Assembly: GCF_001613385.1 (NCBI RefSeq)
Contig: NZ_BDCG01000022.1
Coordinates: forward strand, 186,001-250,000
DNA: 64,000 nucleotides
DNA from: Nocardia flavorosea NBRC 108225
GTDB lineage: Bacteria > Actinomycetota > Actinomycetes > Mycobacteriales > Mycobacteriaceae
Direction: 5' to 3'
The notes beneath the pieces were generated by a model that saw only the letters and a program-made list of their open reading frames with translations, did no database searches and had not been told where the DNA came from. The position numbers and the translations under genes were made by a program. This document shows positions 1-8,359 of the stretch, piece after piece (positions within the stretch are counted from its first letter, which is position 1; each line of letters opens with the position of its first letter).

Positions 1-1103
1 TAACCGTCGAGCATACGGCTCGCGTCGCCGCCCATGACGTCGATGACCTGGCCGGGAAGGTCGTCGAAGGAATCGACGATGGTGTTGCCTATCCCGCCGT
101 AGAGCGCTCCACTGGCAACCAGGGCGCAGGCCCAGCCGATGAGCCCGGCCCGCTGCAGCCGGGCCGCCAACGCCACCGGTGTGGCCAGCCAGGCCGGAGC
201 CTCCCGGTGGCCGGGGCGTGGCGGCACCAGCCCGGCACCGAGGTCGCGGCGCGAGGAGAGGAAGTAGGCCATCGCGGTGACCGCCGAAACCAGCGCGGCG
301 GACAGCAGCAGCGGCCACCAGCGTCCGTCTGCGTAGGCGCGGGTCTGCTGCGACCAGGCCAGCGGGGACAGCCACGACAGTGCGCTGCCGCCTTCCCGGA
401 CGGCATCGCCGGCGGCGCGGATGACATAGGCGATGCCCAATGCCAGCCCCGCGAGTCCGGATGCGGCGCGGGAGTATTCGGTGATCTGCACGGTGACCGC
501 GGTGATCGCGGCGAAGACCAGACCCGCCGCACCGACACTGGCACCGAACAGCAGGGCGTCGGAGGTATCGAGCCCGGCCGCGGCGAACGAACCGGCGATC
601 AACACTGTCACCGCGAGATTCGCGATGACCGCGAGGACGAGTGCGGCGGTGAGCTGGGCATGGCGCCCGACCGCATTGGCGCGGACGAGTTCGGCACGCC
701 CGGTCTGTTCTTCGACACGGGTGTGCCGGGAGATGAGCAGAATATTCATCAGGGCGGCGAGTAGCAGGTAGTACAGGCCGTAGACGGCGACGATCACCGA
801 TTCGATGGTGGGGTCGGTCAGGCCGTATCCGGGGCCCGAGATCAGCGCGCCGACGACTCCTTCGCTGAACTGGCTGACCGCCCGCAGATCTTCGGGAGTT
901 GTGTATACCTGCTGCAGTGCCGAGGCGTAGTAGACGCTCATCAGCGTGATGCCGAGGACCCATGCGGGGAGCTTGATCCGGTCCCGTCGCAGATCGAGCC
1001 GTACCAGCGCGCCGGTACCGGCCAGGGTGTCGCGCCAGGTGGTCTGCTGCGGATCGATCGGGGCCGCGGCAGGTGTGCCGGAATGGATTGCCGTGGTCGT
1101 CAT
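1..1103 (-). CDS. ABC-2 type export permease, C-terminus cut by window edge
   Basis: Membrane permease of an ABC exporter, resembling the actinobacterial polyketide/tetronasin-exporter type (usually about 530 residues with many helices). 367 complete codons are visible and the frame is open to the window edge, so the C-terminus lies outside. A short cytoplasmic N-terminus with a basic segment (LVRLDLRRDRIKLP) precedes the first helix (AWVLGITLMSVYYAS), and several further hydrophobic segments follow. The ATG overlaps the stop of the upstream ATPase gene in an ATGA, so the two are translationally coupled and form one transporter. The substrate cannot be told from sequence; drug or lipid export is the family's usual role. 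Confidence 0.85.
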   Translation of the reverse strand, partial: MTTTAIHSGTPAAAPIDPQQTTWRDTLAGTGALVRLDLRRDRIKLPAWVLGITLMSVYYASALQQVYTTPEDLRAVSQFSEGVVGALISGPGYGLTDPTIESVIVAVYGLYYLLLAALMNILLISRHTRVEEQTGRAELVRANAVGRHAQLTAALVLAVIANLAVTVLIAGSFAAAGLDTSDALLFGASVGAAGLVFAAITAVTVQITEYSRAASGLAGLALGIAYVIRAAGDAVREGGSALSWLSPLAWSQQTRAYADGRWWPLLLSAALVSAVTAMAYFLSSRRDLGAGLVPPRPGHREAPAWLATPVALAARLQRAGLIGWACALVASGALYGGIGNTIVDSFDDLPGQVIDVMGGDASRMLDG

Positions 1104-2014
1104 TTGCCTGCTCCGTTGCCCGCGGCGGCGAGTTCGTCGCCGTAATGACGCAGCATGAGCTCTTCGAGGGTGGGCGGGTGGCTGGTGAGCGCGCGAACGC
1201 CGGCGCGGCTGACCGCGGCGATCGCTGCGTCGAGTGCGTCGATGTCTACATCGAAACGGACCCGGCCGTCCTCGGTGCTCACATTGTGGACGCCGGCCAG
1301 CGGACTCAGGTCCTCGATCGGGCGTTCGGTCACGGCTTCGACCGTGGTGCGGGTCAGATGCCGGAGCTCGGCGAGGGTGCCGGTCTGCACGACCCGCCCG
1401 CTGCGAATGATACTCACCCGGTCGGCGAGTTTCTCGACCTGCGCCAGGATGTGGCTGGACAGCAGCACAGTGCCGCCCCGTGCTTTCACCTCGGCGACCA
1501 CATCCTGGAACACCACCTCCATCAGGGGATCCAGTCCGGCGGTGGGTTCGTCGAGCAGGAACAGATCCGCATCCGAGGCCAGTGCCGCGATCAGGGCGAC
1601 CTTCTGCCGGTTGCCCTTGGAGTAGGTGCGGGCCTTCTTCGTCGGGTCCAGGTCGAACCGTTCGATCAGCTCTTCGCGACGGGTCGTGTTCACCGCGCCC
1701 CGCAGCCGGGCGAATACGTCGATCGCCTCTCCGCCGGTGAGATTCGGCCACAGTTCCACATCGCCGGGGACGTAGGCCAGGCGACGGTGCAATGCGACCG
1801 CGTCCCGCCAGGGATTCCCGCCGAGTAGTTCGACCGCCCCACTGTCGGGGCGTAGGAGTCCGAGTAGGACCCGGATGGTCGTGGTCTTCCCGGCACCGTT
1901 CGGGCCGAGGAAGCCGTGGACTTCACCTCGCCGGACGTCGAGATCCAGGCCGTCGAGCGCGGTGGTACGGCCAAAAGTCTTGCGCAACCCAGAGATTGCG
2001 ACTGCGGTATCCAT
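1100..2014 (-). CDS. ABC transporter ATP-binding protein (drug-export type)
   Basis: Nucleotide-binding subunit partnering the permease just downstream. It has a Walker A motif (GPNGAGKTT, about residues 37-45), an ABC signature (YSKGNRQK), Walker B plus D-loop (LFLLDEPTAGLDP) and a switch His (SSHIL). The 304-residue length and C-terminal accessory domain (about residues 220-290) fit the DrrA/CcmA-like exporter class. The gene is read away from the GbsR/MarR regulator at 2105, with a palindrome between them, so the regulator probably controls this transporter. Family assignment is firm; substrate unknown. Confidence 0.92.
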   Translation of the reverse strand: MDTAVAISGLRKTFGRTTALDGLDLDVRRGEVHGFLGPNGAGKTTTIRVLLGLLRPDSGAVELLGGNPWRDAVALHRRLAYVPGDVELWPNLTGGEAIDVFARLRGAVNTTRREELIERFDLDPTKKARTYSKGNRQKVALIAALASDADLFLLDEPTAGLDPLMEVVFQDVVAEVKARGGTVLLSSHILAQVEKLADRVSIIRSGRVVQTGTLAELRHLTRTTVEAVTERPIEDLSPLAGVHNVSTEDGRVRFDVDIDALDAAIAAVSRAGVRALTSHPPTLEELMLRHYGDELAAAGNGAGK

Positions 2015-2033
2015 ACCTTCAGCCTACATTTCT

Positions 2034-2049
2034 TTCACAAATGTGTGAA
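2034..2049. promoter_or_regulatory. Palindromic candidate operator between ABC transporter and regulator
   Basis: TTCACA-AATG-TGTGAA forms perfect 6-bp arms around a 4-bp spacer. It sits 20 bp from the ATPase start and about 55 bp before the regulator start, in an AT-rich gap that also carries TATGAT (2062-2067), a possible -10 for the regulator. A GbsR/MarR dimer binding here could repress both directions. Inferred from position and symmetry only. Confidence 0.45.
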
Positions 2050-2104
2050 TAGTTTGAAGGCTATGATGTAACTGCATACGTCGACAGGGGTAGAGGAGGT
2101 CTGG

Positions 2105-2593
2105 GTGGACGAGCAGGACCAGCAGGAACAGGCGGTCCTGCGGTTCGTCGAGCAATTCGCGCTGTTGCTCGCGGACTCGGGCACACCGCGGATGGCGGCC
2201 CGAGTCTTCGCCTACGTTCTCGCAGACGATGCCGAGCGCTACACCGCCCAGGAACTCTCGACCGGGCTCCAGGTCAGCCCCGCCGCGATCTCGGGCGCTG
2301 TCCGCTACCTCGTCCAAGCCGGGCTGCTCGGCCGGGAACGCGAGCCCGGGGAGCGCGCCGACACCTATCGGGTCTACGACGAAGATGTCTGGTACGCGAT
2401 CACCAGCCGGCGTCAGGAATCGCTCGACCGGGCCCTGCGGTTCCTCAGCGACGGTGTCGAACTGCTCGACGCCGCCCGTCCCGGTGGCCGCCGGGTCCGC
2501 GAGACGCTGGAGTACTACCGGTTCATGCGTGCCGAACTTCCCGAGATGATGAGCCGCTGGCAGAAGCACCGCCGCGAGATGTTCCCCGACTGA
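2105..2593 (+). CDS. GbsR/MarR-family transcriptional regulator
   Basis: A 162-residue winged-helix regulator. The N-terminal helix with FAYVLADD leads into a helix-turn-helix (YTAQELSTGLQVSPAAISG, about residues 51-70) and a wing (GLLGREREPGERADTYRV). The C-terminal helical part is typical of GbsR-like regulators beside actinobacterial ABC exporters. The GTG start is chosen because GAGGAGG lies just upstream (about 2093-2099). It is divergent from the ABC operon with a palindrome in the gap, so local control of the exporter is likely. The inducer is unknown. Confidence 0.85.
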   Translation: MDEQDQQEQAVLRFVEQFALLLADSGTPRMAARVFAYVLADDAERYTAQELSTGLQVSPAAISGAVRYLVQAGLLGREREPGERADTYRVYDEDVWYAITSRRQESLDRALRFLSDGVELLDAARPGGRRVRETLEYYRFMRAELPEMMSRWQKHRREMFPD

Positions 2594-2641
2594 TCCGCAT
2601 ATCCCGACAGTCTCGATGTCCGCTGGCCGATCCGGCCGGGC

Positions 2642-3532
2642 TCACAGGCGTCCGGTCAGGTCGTCGACCAGTTCCACGACTCCGGCCGGGTCGTCGTCGA
2701 GGGCCAGGTGCCCACAACTCGGAAGGACACGCAGCTCGGTCCCGAGCAGGTCGTGAACGGCGGGTTCCAGACGACGGGGTGGCAGGAAGATATCGTGCGA
2801 ACCGGTGGCCACCACGCAGGGGGCCGACCGGCAACGTTCGAGTACTCCGGGATTCAGTGGCGCCGGCGCCAGGGTGGACCGGCAGTAGCGGGCGACCAGG
2901 GTCATCCAATCCACCAGATGCGGTGCAACAGTTCGTGCCGGGCCCGTCATCGCTTGCAGAAGGCTGCTCGTGTGGTCCCGTGACGGAGCGGCGAGCCAGG
3001 CCAGGGTCGCCACGAGCAGGCGCGGCGGCACCGCCAGGCGAACCAGCCCGGCCGGTGCTATCAGCACCTGGCCGCCGACCCGTGGCGATGAGCAGGCCAG
3101 GGCTATCGCGCCGCCCAGCGAATGTCCGAGCAACACGGCGGTATCGGGCACGGTCTGCTCCAGCACCTCGTCGAGCCACCGTCCATACCAGTCCGTCCGG
3201 TCCCTGGTGGGCCGCTGCGGCGCACTGAGCCCGGGCTGGCCCGGTATATCCACGGCGATGACCCGGTACCGGGTCGCCAGCTCGGCCAGGAACGGAAGCA
3301 AGGCCGCGGTGTTCATGTTCGTTCCGGGGACCACCACGACGACGGGCCCCGGCTCGTGGGTATCGCCGAGAGCTAGGACGTGGGTGGGTCCGGCCGACGT
3401 CGTAATGGTCGACTGCCGGTGGGCGGTGCGCGAGTCGTGAAACTGCTCGCTGCACCACCTGCGGATCACTTCACCGCTGGGCGGGTTGATATATGCCGAA
3501 ACCATCCGTCGGCCGGATCCGGGAGAACTCAT
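2642..3532 (-). CDS. Alpha/beta-fold hydrolase
   Basis: A 296-residue alpha/beta hydrolase. After a strand with VVVVVPGTNMNTAALLPF (oxyanion region) comes the nucleophile elbow GHSLGG, then an acid region (ATGSHDIFLPP) and a C-terminal catalytic His (PSCGHLALDDDP), so the Ser-Asp-His triad appears complete. The frame stays open upstream to 3655, but that extension has no family-like sequence. ATG 3532 (MSSPGSGRR) is preferred and ATG 3505 is an alternative; neither has a strong ribosome site. Substrate unknown. It sits downstream of a decayed UPF0182 gene on the same strand. Confidence 0.8.
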   Translation of the reverse strand: MSSPGSGRRMVSAYINPPSGEVIRRWCSEQFHDSRTAHRQSTITTSAGPTHVLALGDTHEPGPVVVVVPGTNMNTAALLPFLAELATRYRVIAVDIPGQPGLSAPQRPTRDRTDWYGRWLDEVLEQTVPDTAVLLGHSLGGAIALACSSPRVGGQVLIAPAGLVRLAVPPRLLVATLAWLAAPSRDHTSSLLQAMTGPARTVAPHLVDWMTLVARYCRSTLAPAPLNPGVLERCRSAPCVVATGSHDIFLPPRRLEPAVHDLLGTELRVLPSCGHLALDDDPAGVVELVDDLTGRL

Positions 3533-3691
3533 CAGGCAAGATCGTCTTTCGTCGGCTGCGATCCCGGCCCGCGGCTGGACCGGGATCGCCGACCAGGCTT
3601 CCCGGCTCTCCATTCTCAACGATGCCGCACGGGCCGCCGCCGGCGCAAACGACAAGTCCGGAATCCTGCCGCCGTGGGCACCGGCCGGGGG

Positions 3692-5031
3692 TCATCCACC
3701 AGGGCCGTTCAGCTGCTGCTGGATTCGGTCGAGCGCGTCGCGGATACCCTCGATCTGGGCGTTGAGTTCGGCGACCGTCGCCTCGTCCAGTGCGGGAGGC
3801 GCCTGTTCGGGTGGCGTGGTTGCCGGTGGCGGTGAGGGCCGGCCAGGGGGTGGGGGAGCGGCCGCGCTGCCGCCGGGGGCGGTGGCGAGGTCTCCGGTTT
3901 CGGCGCCGAATACCTGGTCCAGCGCTTCGGCGAGGGTAGGGGCGTAGCCGACGCGGACGCCGGCCGTGGCGGGCGGGTTCCGATCCCCGGGTACGGCCGG
4001 TACTCGACGCGGTCGTCGCCGATCCCGTACGCCTGCCGGGTCGCGGCGATATTCCGTTCGATGTAGACACGTTGCTTATCGGCGGCGTTCGGGCGGACCG
4101 AGAGTTGCTCCACGGCCAGCGGCCAGACCCCGCCCACCAGGATCGACGACAACAAAAGCATCGCGGCGGCCAACGCGGGGATACGCAGATCCCGGACCAC
4201 GACGGCGGAGAAGAAGGCCGCGGCGCAGATCAACGCGATCGCGAACAGGATGAGCTTGGCCGGCAGCACCGCGTTGATATCGGTGTATCCGGCGCCGGTG
4301 AACGTGGGTTCCTGGCTGTCCCCGGCGAGCAGCGTGTACCGGTCGAGCCAGTAGGCGATGGCCTTCACCAGGACGAAGAGGCCGGCGAACACCACCAGCT
4401 GGACGCGGGCAGGGTGGCTCAGTCCGGGCCGCCCGGCAGCGATCCGCAGTCCACCGAACAGGTAGTGCGTTGCCAGTCCGGCGAGGAAACCGAGGAAGAT
4501 CAGCACGAGCAGCCAGGTCACCACGAGCCGGTAGAACGGCAGGTCGAAAACGTAGAAACCGATATCGTGCCCGAACTCGGGATCGCGCAGACCGAAGGAT
4601 CCGCCGTGCAGAAACAGCTGTACGGTCGTCCACCGCGACTGTCCGATGAGCCCGCAGACGACCCCGATCGCACCGGCGATTCCCAGCCCGAACCACAAGG
4701 GTCGCCGCAACACCGTGATGCGGTAGGGCAGCAGGTAGTCCTCGGTCCGCGGGAGGGCGACCAGTGGACGGTAACGGAACGCGAGCCACATCGCCGTGAA
4801 GAGGACACCACCCACGAGCGCCGAGATCACGGCGAACAGCGACAGGCGAGTGAACAGCACAGTGCGCCAGACTTCGCGATAACCGACCTCACCGAACCAC
4901 AACCAGCTGGTATAGACCCCGACCAGCCGCGCGGCCACGAGAAGGAACACGAGGAACCCGACAGAGGCCATCAGCAGCAGTCGCGCACCGCGTGGCAATC
5001 GCGGCAGGCTCAGACCCTCGTGTGCGCTCAT
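3692..5031 (-). pseudogene. UPF0182 membrane protein gene with large internal deletion and frameshift
   Basis: The first about 349 codons encode the N-terminal membrane domain of a UPF0182 (COG1615) protein: several hydrophobic helices, then VRPNAADKQRVYIERNIAA and VEYRPYPGIGT. That frame then runs into nonsense. A second frame on the same strand, about 3965 down to the TGA at 3692-3694, reads VGYAPTLAEALDQVFG, a proline-rich stretch and EATVAELNAQIEGIRDALD, which is the usual UPF0182 C-terminus. Family members are about 980 residues, so roughly 550 central codons are missing, with the junction between about 3955 and 3985 and the two ends out of frame. Probably non-functional; a truncated membrane-domain protein of up to 440 residues could still be made. 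Confidence 0.85.
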
Positions 5032-5341
5032 CTCCCACGCTCCCGTGGCTGCGCTCGCCTGATGGGTGGGTGGCCGGCACCGACCGTAGCTCCGATACTA
5101 CCGATGCCGCCGCAGGGCAGGGCCGGACCGGAGACGCCGACAGAATGCAGAACTGCCCTTCGCGGAAGTACGGTTCTGTATCCGGAGGCCGCCGCGATCA
5201 CGAAGCCCGGTGGCCGCACTCGACCGCAGGGTGCCGACGTCCCGCTACGGCGGACGCCGGCTCCTGCACCGGCGCCGGTGATCGGATCGCAGCCGGCGGC
5301 GATATGGTCCGTGGTGTTGGTCTGCGGCGAACGAGAGGGCA
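5032..5341. other. Intergenic stretch, no gene seen
   Basis: About 310 bases between the divergent UPF0182 remnant and the hydrolase at 5342. It is high-GC throughout. No convincing coding frame, RNA gene or clear promoter was seen. Confidence 0.5.
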
Positions 5342-6271
5342 ATGACAGTGACGACCGAGCAGGCTGTCGCGGCTCCGGGATGGTTCGCCGAGGCGATCGC
5401 GGAGTTGCCCGAACATCGTGAAGTCGAGGTCGACGGGGCAGCGATTCATCTGCGTTGCTGGGGTCGCGCCGGAACTCCCGGCGTGGTTCTGGTGCACGGC
5501 GGATCGGCGCATTCGGCCTGGTGGGACCATATCGCTCCCTTGCTGGCGACGACGTATCGCGTGGTGGCGCCGGATCTGTCCGGCCACGGCGACAGCGGCG
5601 TCCGATCGCGCTACCCGATCGACGGCTGGGCCGACGAGGTGCTGGCCGCCGCCGAGGCCGGGGGGATCGCCGGGCGGCCGTATATCGTCGGGCACAGTAT
5701 GGGCGGAAGGGTGGCCGCTGTGGCGGGCGCACGGTATCCGGAGTCGGTCGCGGGTCTGATCGTCATCGATTCGCCGTTTCGTGAGCCGTCCGCAGAATCC
5801 GTCGCCGGGCAGCTCCGCCGTAGTCAGAAGGCCTACCCGACCGAAGACGCGATCTACGACCGCTTCCGTACGGTGCCGGAACAGGCCGTGCTGCTCCCGT
5901 ATGTGGCGCGGCATGTGGCCGAGGAATCGGTGCGGAACACCCCTGAGGGATGGGTCTGGAAGTTCGATCCCGAGATGCTGCGTAAACGCCTCGAACGCGG
6001 GCGCATCCCACCTCTCGGCTCACTGCGGGCCGCAGCGGCCCCTGTGCTCTACATCCGCTGCGAGCTCGGGTTGGTGGACCGTAAACGGGCACGGGAGATA
6101 GCGGGATTGTTCGAGCCACCCGCGACGGTTGTCGAATTGGCCGAAGCCGGCCACCACCCGATGATGGACCAGCCACTTCCGCTCGTCGCGACCCTGCGTA
6201 CGGCTCTTGCCCAGTGGGATTCCGCCGACAGGAGCAACAGACCGGGTGCATTCGCCCGCGATCTGCAGTAA
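5342..6271 (+). CDS. Alpha/beta-fold hydrolase
   Basis: A 309-residue alpha/beta hydrolase of the esterase/epoxide-hydrolase/lipase group. It shows an oxyanion motif HGG (VVLVHGGSAHSAWW), a DLSGHGDS strand-loop, a nucleophile elbow GHSMGG (about residues 120-125), an acid region near VLYIRCELGLVD and a catalytic His in EAGHHPMMDQP. The ATG is preceded by GAGAGGGCA. It stands alone between the UPF0182 remnant and the 8-bp repeat array. No substrate can be given. Confidence 0.85.
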   Translation: MTVTTEQAVAAPGWFAEAIAELPEHREVEVDGAAIHLRCWGRAGTPGVVLVHGGSAHSAWWDHIAPLLATTYRVVAPDLSGHGDSGVRSRYPIDGWADEVLAAAEAGGIAGRPYIVGHSMGGRVAAVAGARYPESVAGLIVIDSPFREPSAESVAGQLRRSQKAYPTEDAIYDRFRTVPEQAVLLPYVARHVAEESVRNTPEGWVWKFDPEMLRKRLERGRIPPLGSLRAAAAPVLYIRCELGLVDRKRAREIAGLFEPPATVVELAEAGHHPMMDQPLPLVATLRTALAQWDSADRSNRPGAFARDLQ

Positions 6272-6280
6272 TCCGAATCC

Positions 6281-6328
6281 CTGTCACCCTGTCACCCTGT
6301 CACCCTGTCACCCTGTCACCCTGTCACC
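6281..6328 (+). repeat. Six perfect tandem copies of an 8-bp unit
   Basis: CTGTCACC is repeated six times without a mismatch, starting 9 bp after the hydrolase stop and ending at CTGTCACCGGTGGG, where CACC/GGTG can pair. The unit is not a multiple of three and lies outside any gene. It looks like a slippage-prone microsatellite. Confidence 0.95.
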
Positions 6329-6862
6329 GGTGGGTGCCGGGCCGATGATCAGTCGTGGCCTCCTGTCGATACCCGGTCGGTAGGTGCGGCGGCTGATGGC
6401 TCGGTCCAGGCGTGCCCACCGCCTCGCTCGAACTCGGGCGGAACAGCTCACGGTAACCATCCTCCCACATATCAGAATGTGTGTCTCAAGTTTGCGAATG
6501 TAATTCTCGTGAACTGGTTCCGCCGGCGCCACCGCAGGTCAGATGAGCTCGCCGGCCGTGGTGTCCGTAGCGGATCGTCGGAGGTGGCGGCGCGCCGGAG
6601 GGCTACGACAACTCGAGGCAACCGGTTGCGACGAATTCCCCCGGTAATCGACCATGACCACACGTTGTGATCGAAACCACTCCCGACCCGCAGGCCGATC
6701 ACTCGTACTCCGCCGAAGGCGACCGGCGCAATCGCCTTCACGACAGCTCTTTCGCGGGAGCGTCGATATCGACCGCCCTCGCGAATTCCGGCGAATCCGT
6801 AATCGCCCGAAGAGCGTTCTCGGATATCTGCGTCGTTTTCGATCGAGATGAGGGTAGATCTG
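6329..6862. other. Long intergenic region upstream of the porin pair
   Basis: About 530 bases with no convincing gene. It contains a small hairpin (CACAT at 6466-6470 against ATGTG at 6477-6481) followed by a locally AT-richer segment (TTTGCGAATGTAATTC, about 6491-6506). The porin promoter and a long 5' leader could lie here. The short frames in it have no recognisable product. Confidence 0.4.
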
Positions 6863-7546
6863 ATGAATTCAACTGATCCGGTGACCACCGGAGCGGTCGC
6901 CGCGGCCCGCCTGGCGGGCCTGGGTTGCGCTGTCGCGGCCGCCGTGGGCCTGCTGTCGGCCGGCGCGGCGAATGCCGATGCCTTCGTTCCCCTACCGGAC
7001 GGAGCAGAGGCCACCAGCGGCGCGACCATCACACGTACCGGCGAACACGCTGTCGTGTCATCGTCCATGGCCGCCAACGGCGTAGGCCGGGTGGTCTGGG
7101 TATCCGCAAACATCACCGCGGACGTCACCGCAACCCGGATCGTCGAAAAGGCGGGGCCCGGTACCGCGCCCAGCAACAGGCCGGGTACCGATAATTCGTG
7201 GACCCACGGTGCCTCCCAGGTCAATACCGGTTATATCGTCGGTTGCCAGGTCAGCATCTCCGATACCGCGATCTCGGCCGGCATGTCGGGAAACCTCAGC
7301 GCCAACGGTTTCGGGGTCAACGCCTCCGGTGGCCTCCAGATGGGACCGGGCGAGGTGAAGTTCGTAGGGGTCGGCAAGAAGAGCATTCTCGAGCCGGGCA
7401 CCTATTCGCTCGGGTACCGGGATTTCGAAATCCAGATTCAAGGCTGTGCCGGCTACGCGCAGGCGCGTTCCTATACCGTCCTCGAACTCATCGGCGAATA
7501 CCATTCCAAGGTCACCCTCTATGGGCAGCCATTCAGCATCGGCTGA
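6863..7546 (+). CDS. MspA-family porin (first of a tandem pair)
   Basis: A 227-residue exported protein of the MspA outer-membrane porin family, which form channels through the mycolic-acid membrane. A signal peptide (helix LAGLGCAVAAAVGLLSAG, cleavage near ANA-DA) leads to a mature beta-rich domain with GYIVGCQVSI, a Gly/Ser-rich strand region, GCAGYAQARSYTVLEL and the closing strand VTLYGQPFSIG. Two mature-domain cysteines (VGCQ and GCAG) are shared with the next gene and could form a disulfide. ATG 6863 is preferred over the in-frame ATG at 6848 because GAGGG lies 8 bases before it. Followed after 63 bp by a paralogue. Confidence 0.85.
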   Translation: MNSTDPVTTGAVAAARLAGLGCAVAAAVGLLSAGAANADAFVPLPDGAEATSGATITRTGEHAVVSSSMAANGVGRVVWVSANITADVTATRIVEKAGPGTAPSNRPGTDNSWTHGASQVNTGYIVGCQVSISDTAISAGMSGNLSANGFGVNASGGLQMGPGEVKFVGVGKKSILEPGTYSLGYRDFEIQIQGCAGYAQARSYTVLELIGEYHSKVTLYGQPFSIG

Positions 7547-7609
7547 TGCGGTCGGTCGAATTCATTTCTTTCGCCGAAAAGATATCCATTCCCGAGAAGG
7601 TCTTGAAGC

Positions 7610-8278
7610 ATGATCAAATCCAAATTGGTCGCACGAGCTGCCGGTGCGTGCCTCACCGCCGTCACCGCCGTGGGACTGCTTGCCGCAGGCACCGCCCACG
7701 CCGATACATTCGTCCCCCTGCCCGGTGGCGAGATCTCCCAGACTCTGGGCGACGGCACGGTCGTCACCGTGCGATTGTTCGGTGAATCCGCAACCATCAA
7801 CCCGTCCCTCGGATCGACGCCGCTGCATCGCAACACATGGGTATCGGGCACGGCGGAGGCCGTGGTCACCGGGCAACCCCTGAAACTCGGAAAGATCCGG
7901 CCCGGTTATGTCGTCGGTTGCCAGGTCAATATCGGTGGTGGTGGTGTCAACAGTGGCGCCGGATACAGCTCCGACTGGGAGGGATCCCGGCCCAATCCGA
8001 GTGGAAGCCTCGGCGGCAATCTGAGCCTGGGGCCCGGCGAGGCCCAGCAGTTCTTCATCCTCGATCAGGAACGCGCCGACCCGTTCGGGGAGAGCGTCCA
8101 CAACACGTTCAACCCGTTCCGCAGCGGCAGGGGCGGGGTCTCCTGGAAGAATACGACCATCGCGCTGTCCGGTTGCGCCGGATACGCGCAGGCCCGCGCG
8201 TTCGTACGCGTGGAGGTGGAGACCGAGAAGGCCACGCAGGACGTGACGCTCTGGGGGCAGCCCTTCAGCCTCGGCTGA
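7610..8278 (+). CDS. MspA-family porin (second of a tandem pair)
   Basis: A 222-residue paralogue of the preceding porin. The signal peptide ends near AHA-DTFVPLPGG. It shares TFVPLPGG, GYVVGCQVNIGG, the GNLSLGPGEA strand, GCAGYAQARAF and the terminal VTLWGQPFSLG. It carries an extra loop (about residues 155-185: FGESVHNTFNPFRSGRGG) absent from the first copy, which may alter channel selectivity. GAGAAGG lies before the ATG. A strong hairpin terminator follows, so the two porins probably form one transcript. Substrate preference is unknown; uronates or glucuronides handled by the adjacent island are a possibility only. Confidence 0.85.
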   Translation: MIKSKLVARAAGACLTAVTAVGLLAAGTAHADTFVPLPGGEISQTLGDGTVVTVRLFGESATINPSLGSTPLHRNTWVSGTAEAVVTGQPLKLGKIRPGYVVGCQVNIGGGGVNSGAGYSSDWEGSRPNPSGSLGGNLSLGPGEAQQFFILDQERADPFGESVHNTFNPFRSGRGGVSWKNTTIALSGCAGYAQARAFVRVEVETEKATQDVTLWGQPFSLG

Positions 8279-8292
8279 CAGTCCTCGCCCCG

Positions 8293-8328
8293 AGACCCGC
8301 CCGGTTCGTACTTGTTCCGGGTGGGTCT
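8293..8328. terminator. Bidirectional hairpin terminator between porin 2 and uxuB
   Basis: AGACCCGCCCGG (8293-8304) pairs with CCGGGTGGGTCT (8317-8328), a 12-bp stem with one G-T pair and a 12-base loop. It sits between convergent genes and can serve both. Confidence 0.75.
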
Positions 8329-8359
8329 TACGCACGTGTCGCGGCGGCGGTGCTTCGGA

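Noticed and set aside
4072..5421. Long plus-strand frame antisense to the UPF0182 remnant (449 codons)
   Set aside because: A composition shadow: very rich in Gln/Glu/Arg/Asp with no domain, opposite a recognisable membrane protein.
6281..6328. CRISPR array
   Set aside because: The repeats are 8-bp units in direct tandem without spacers, and no cas genes are present.
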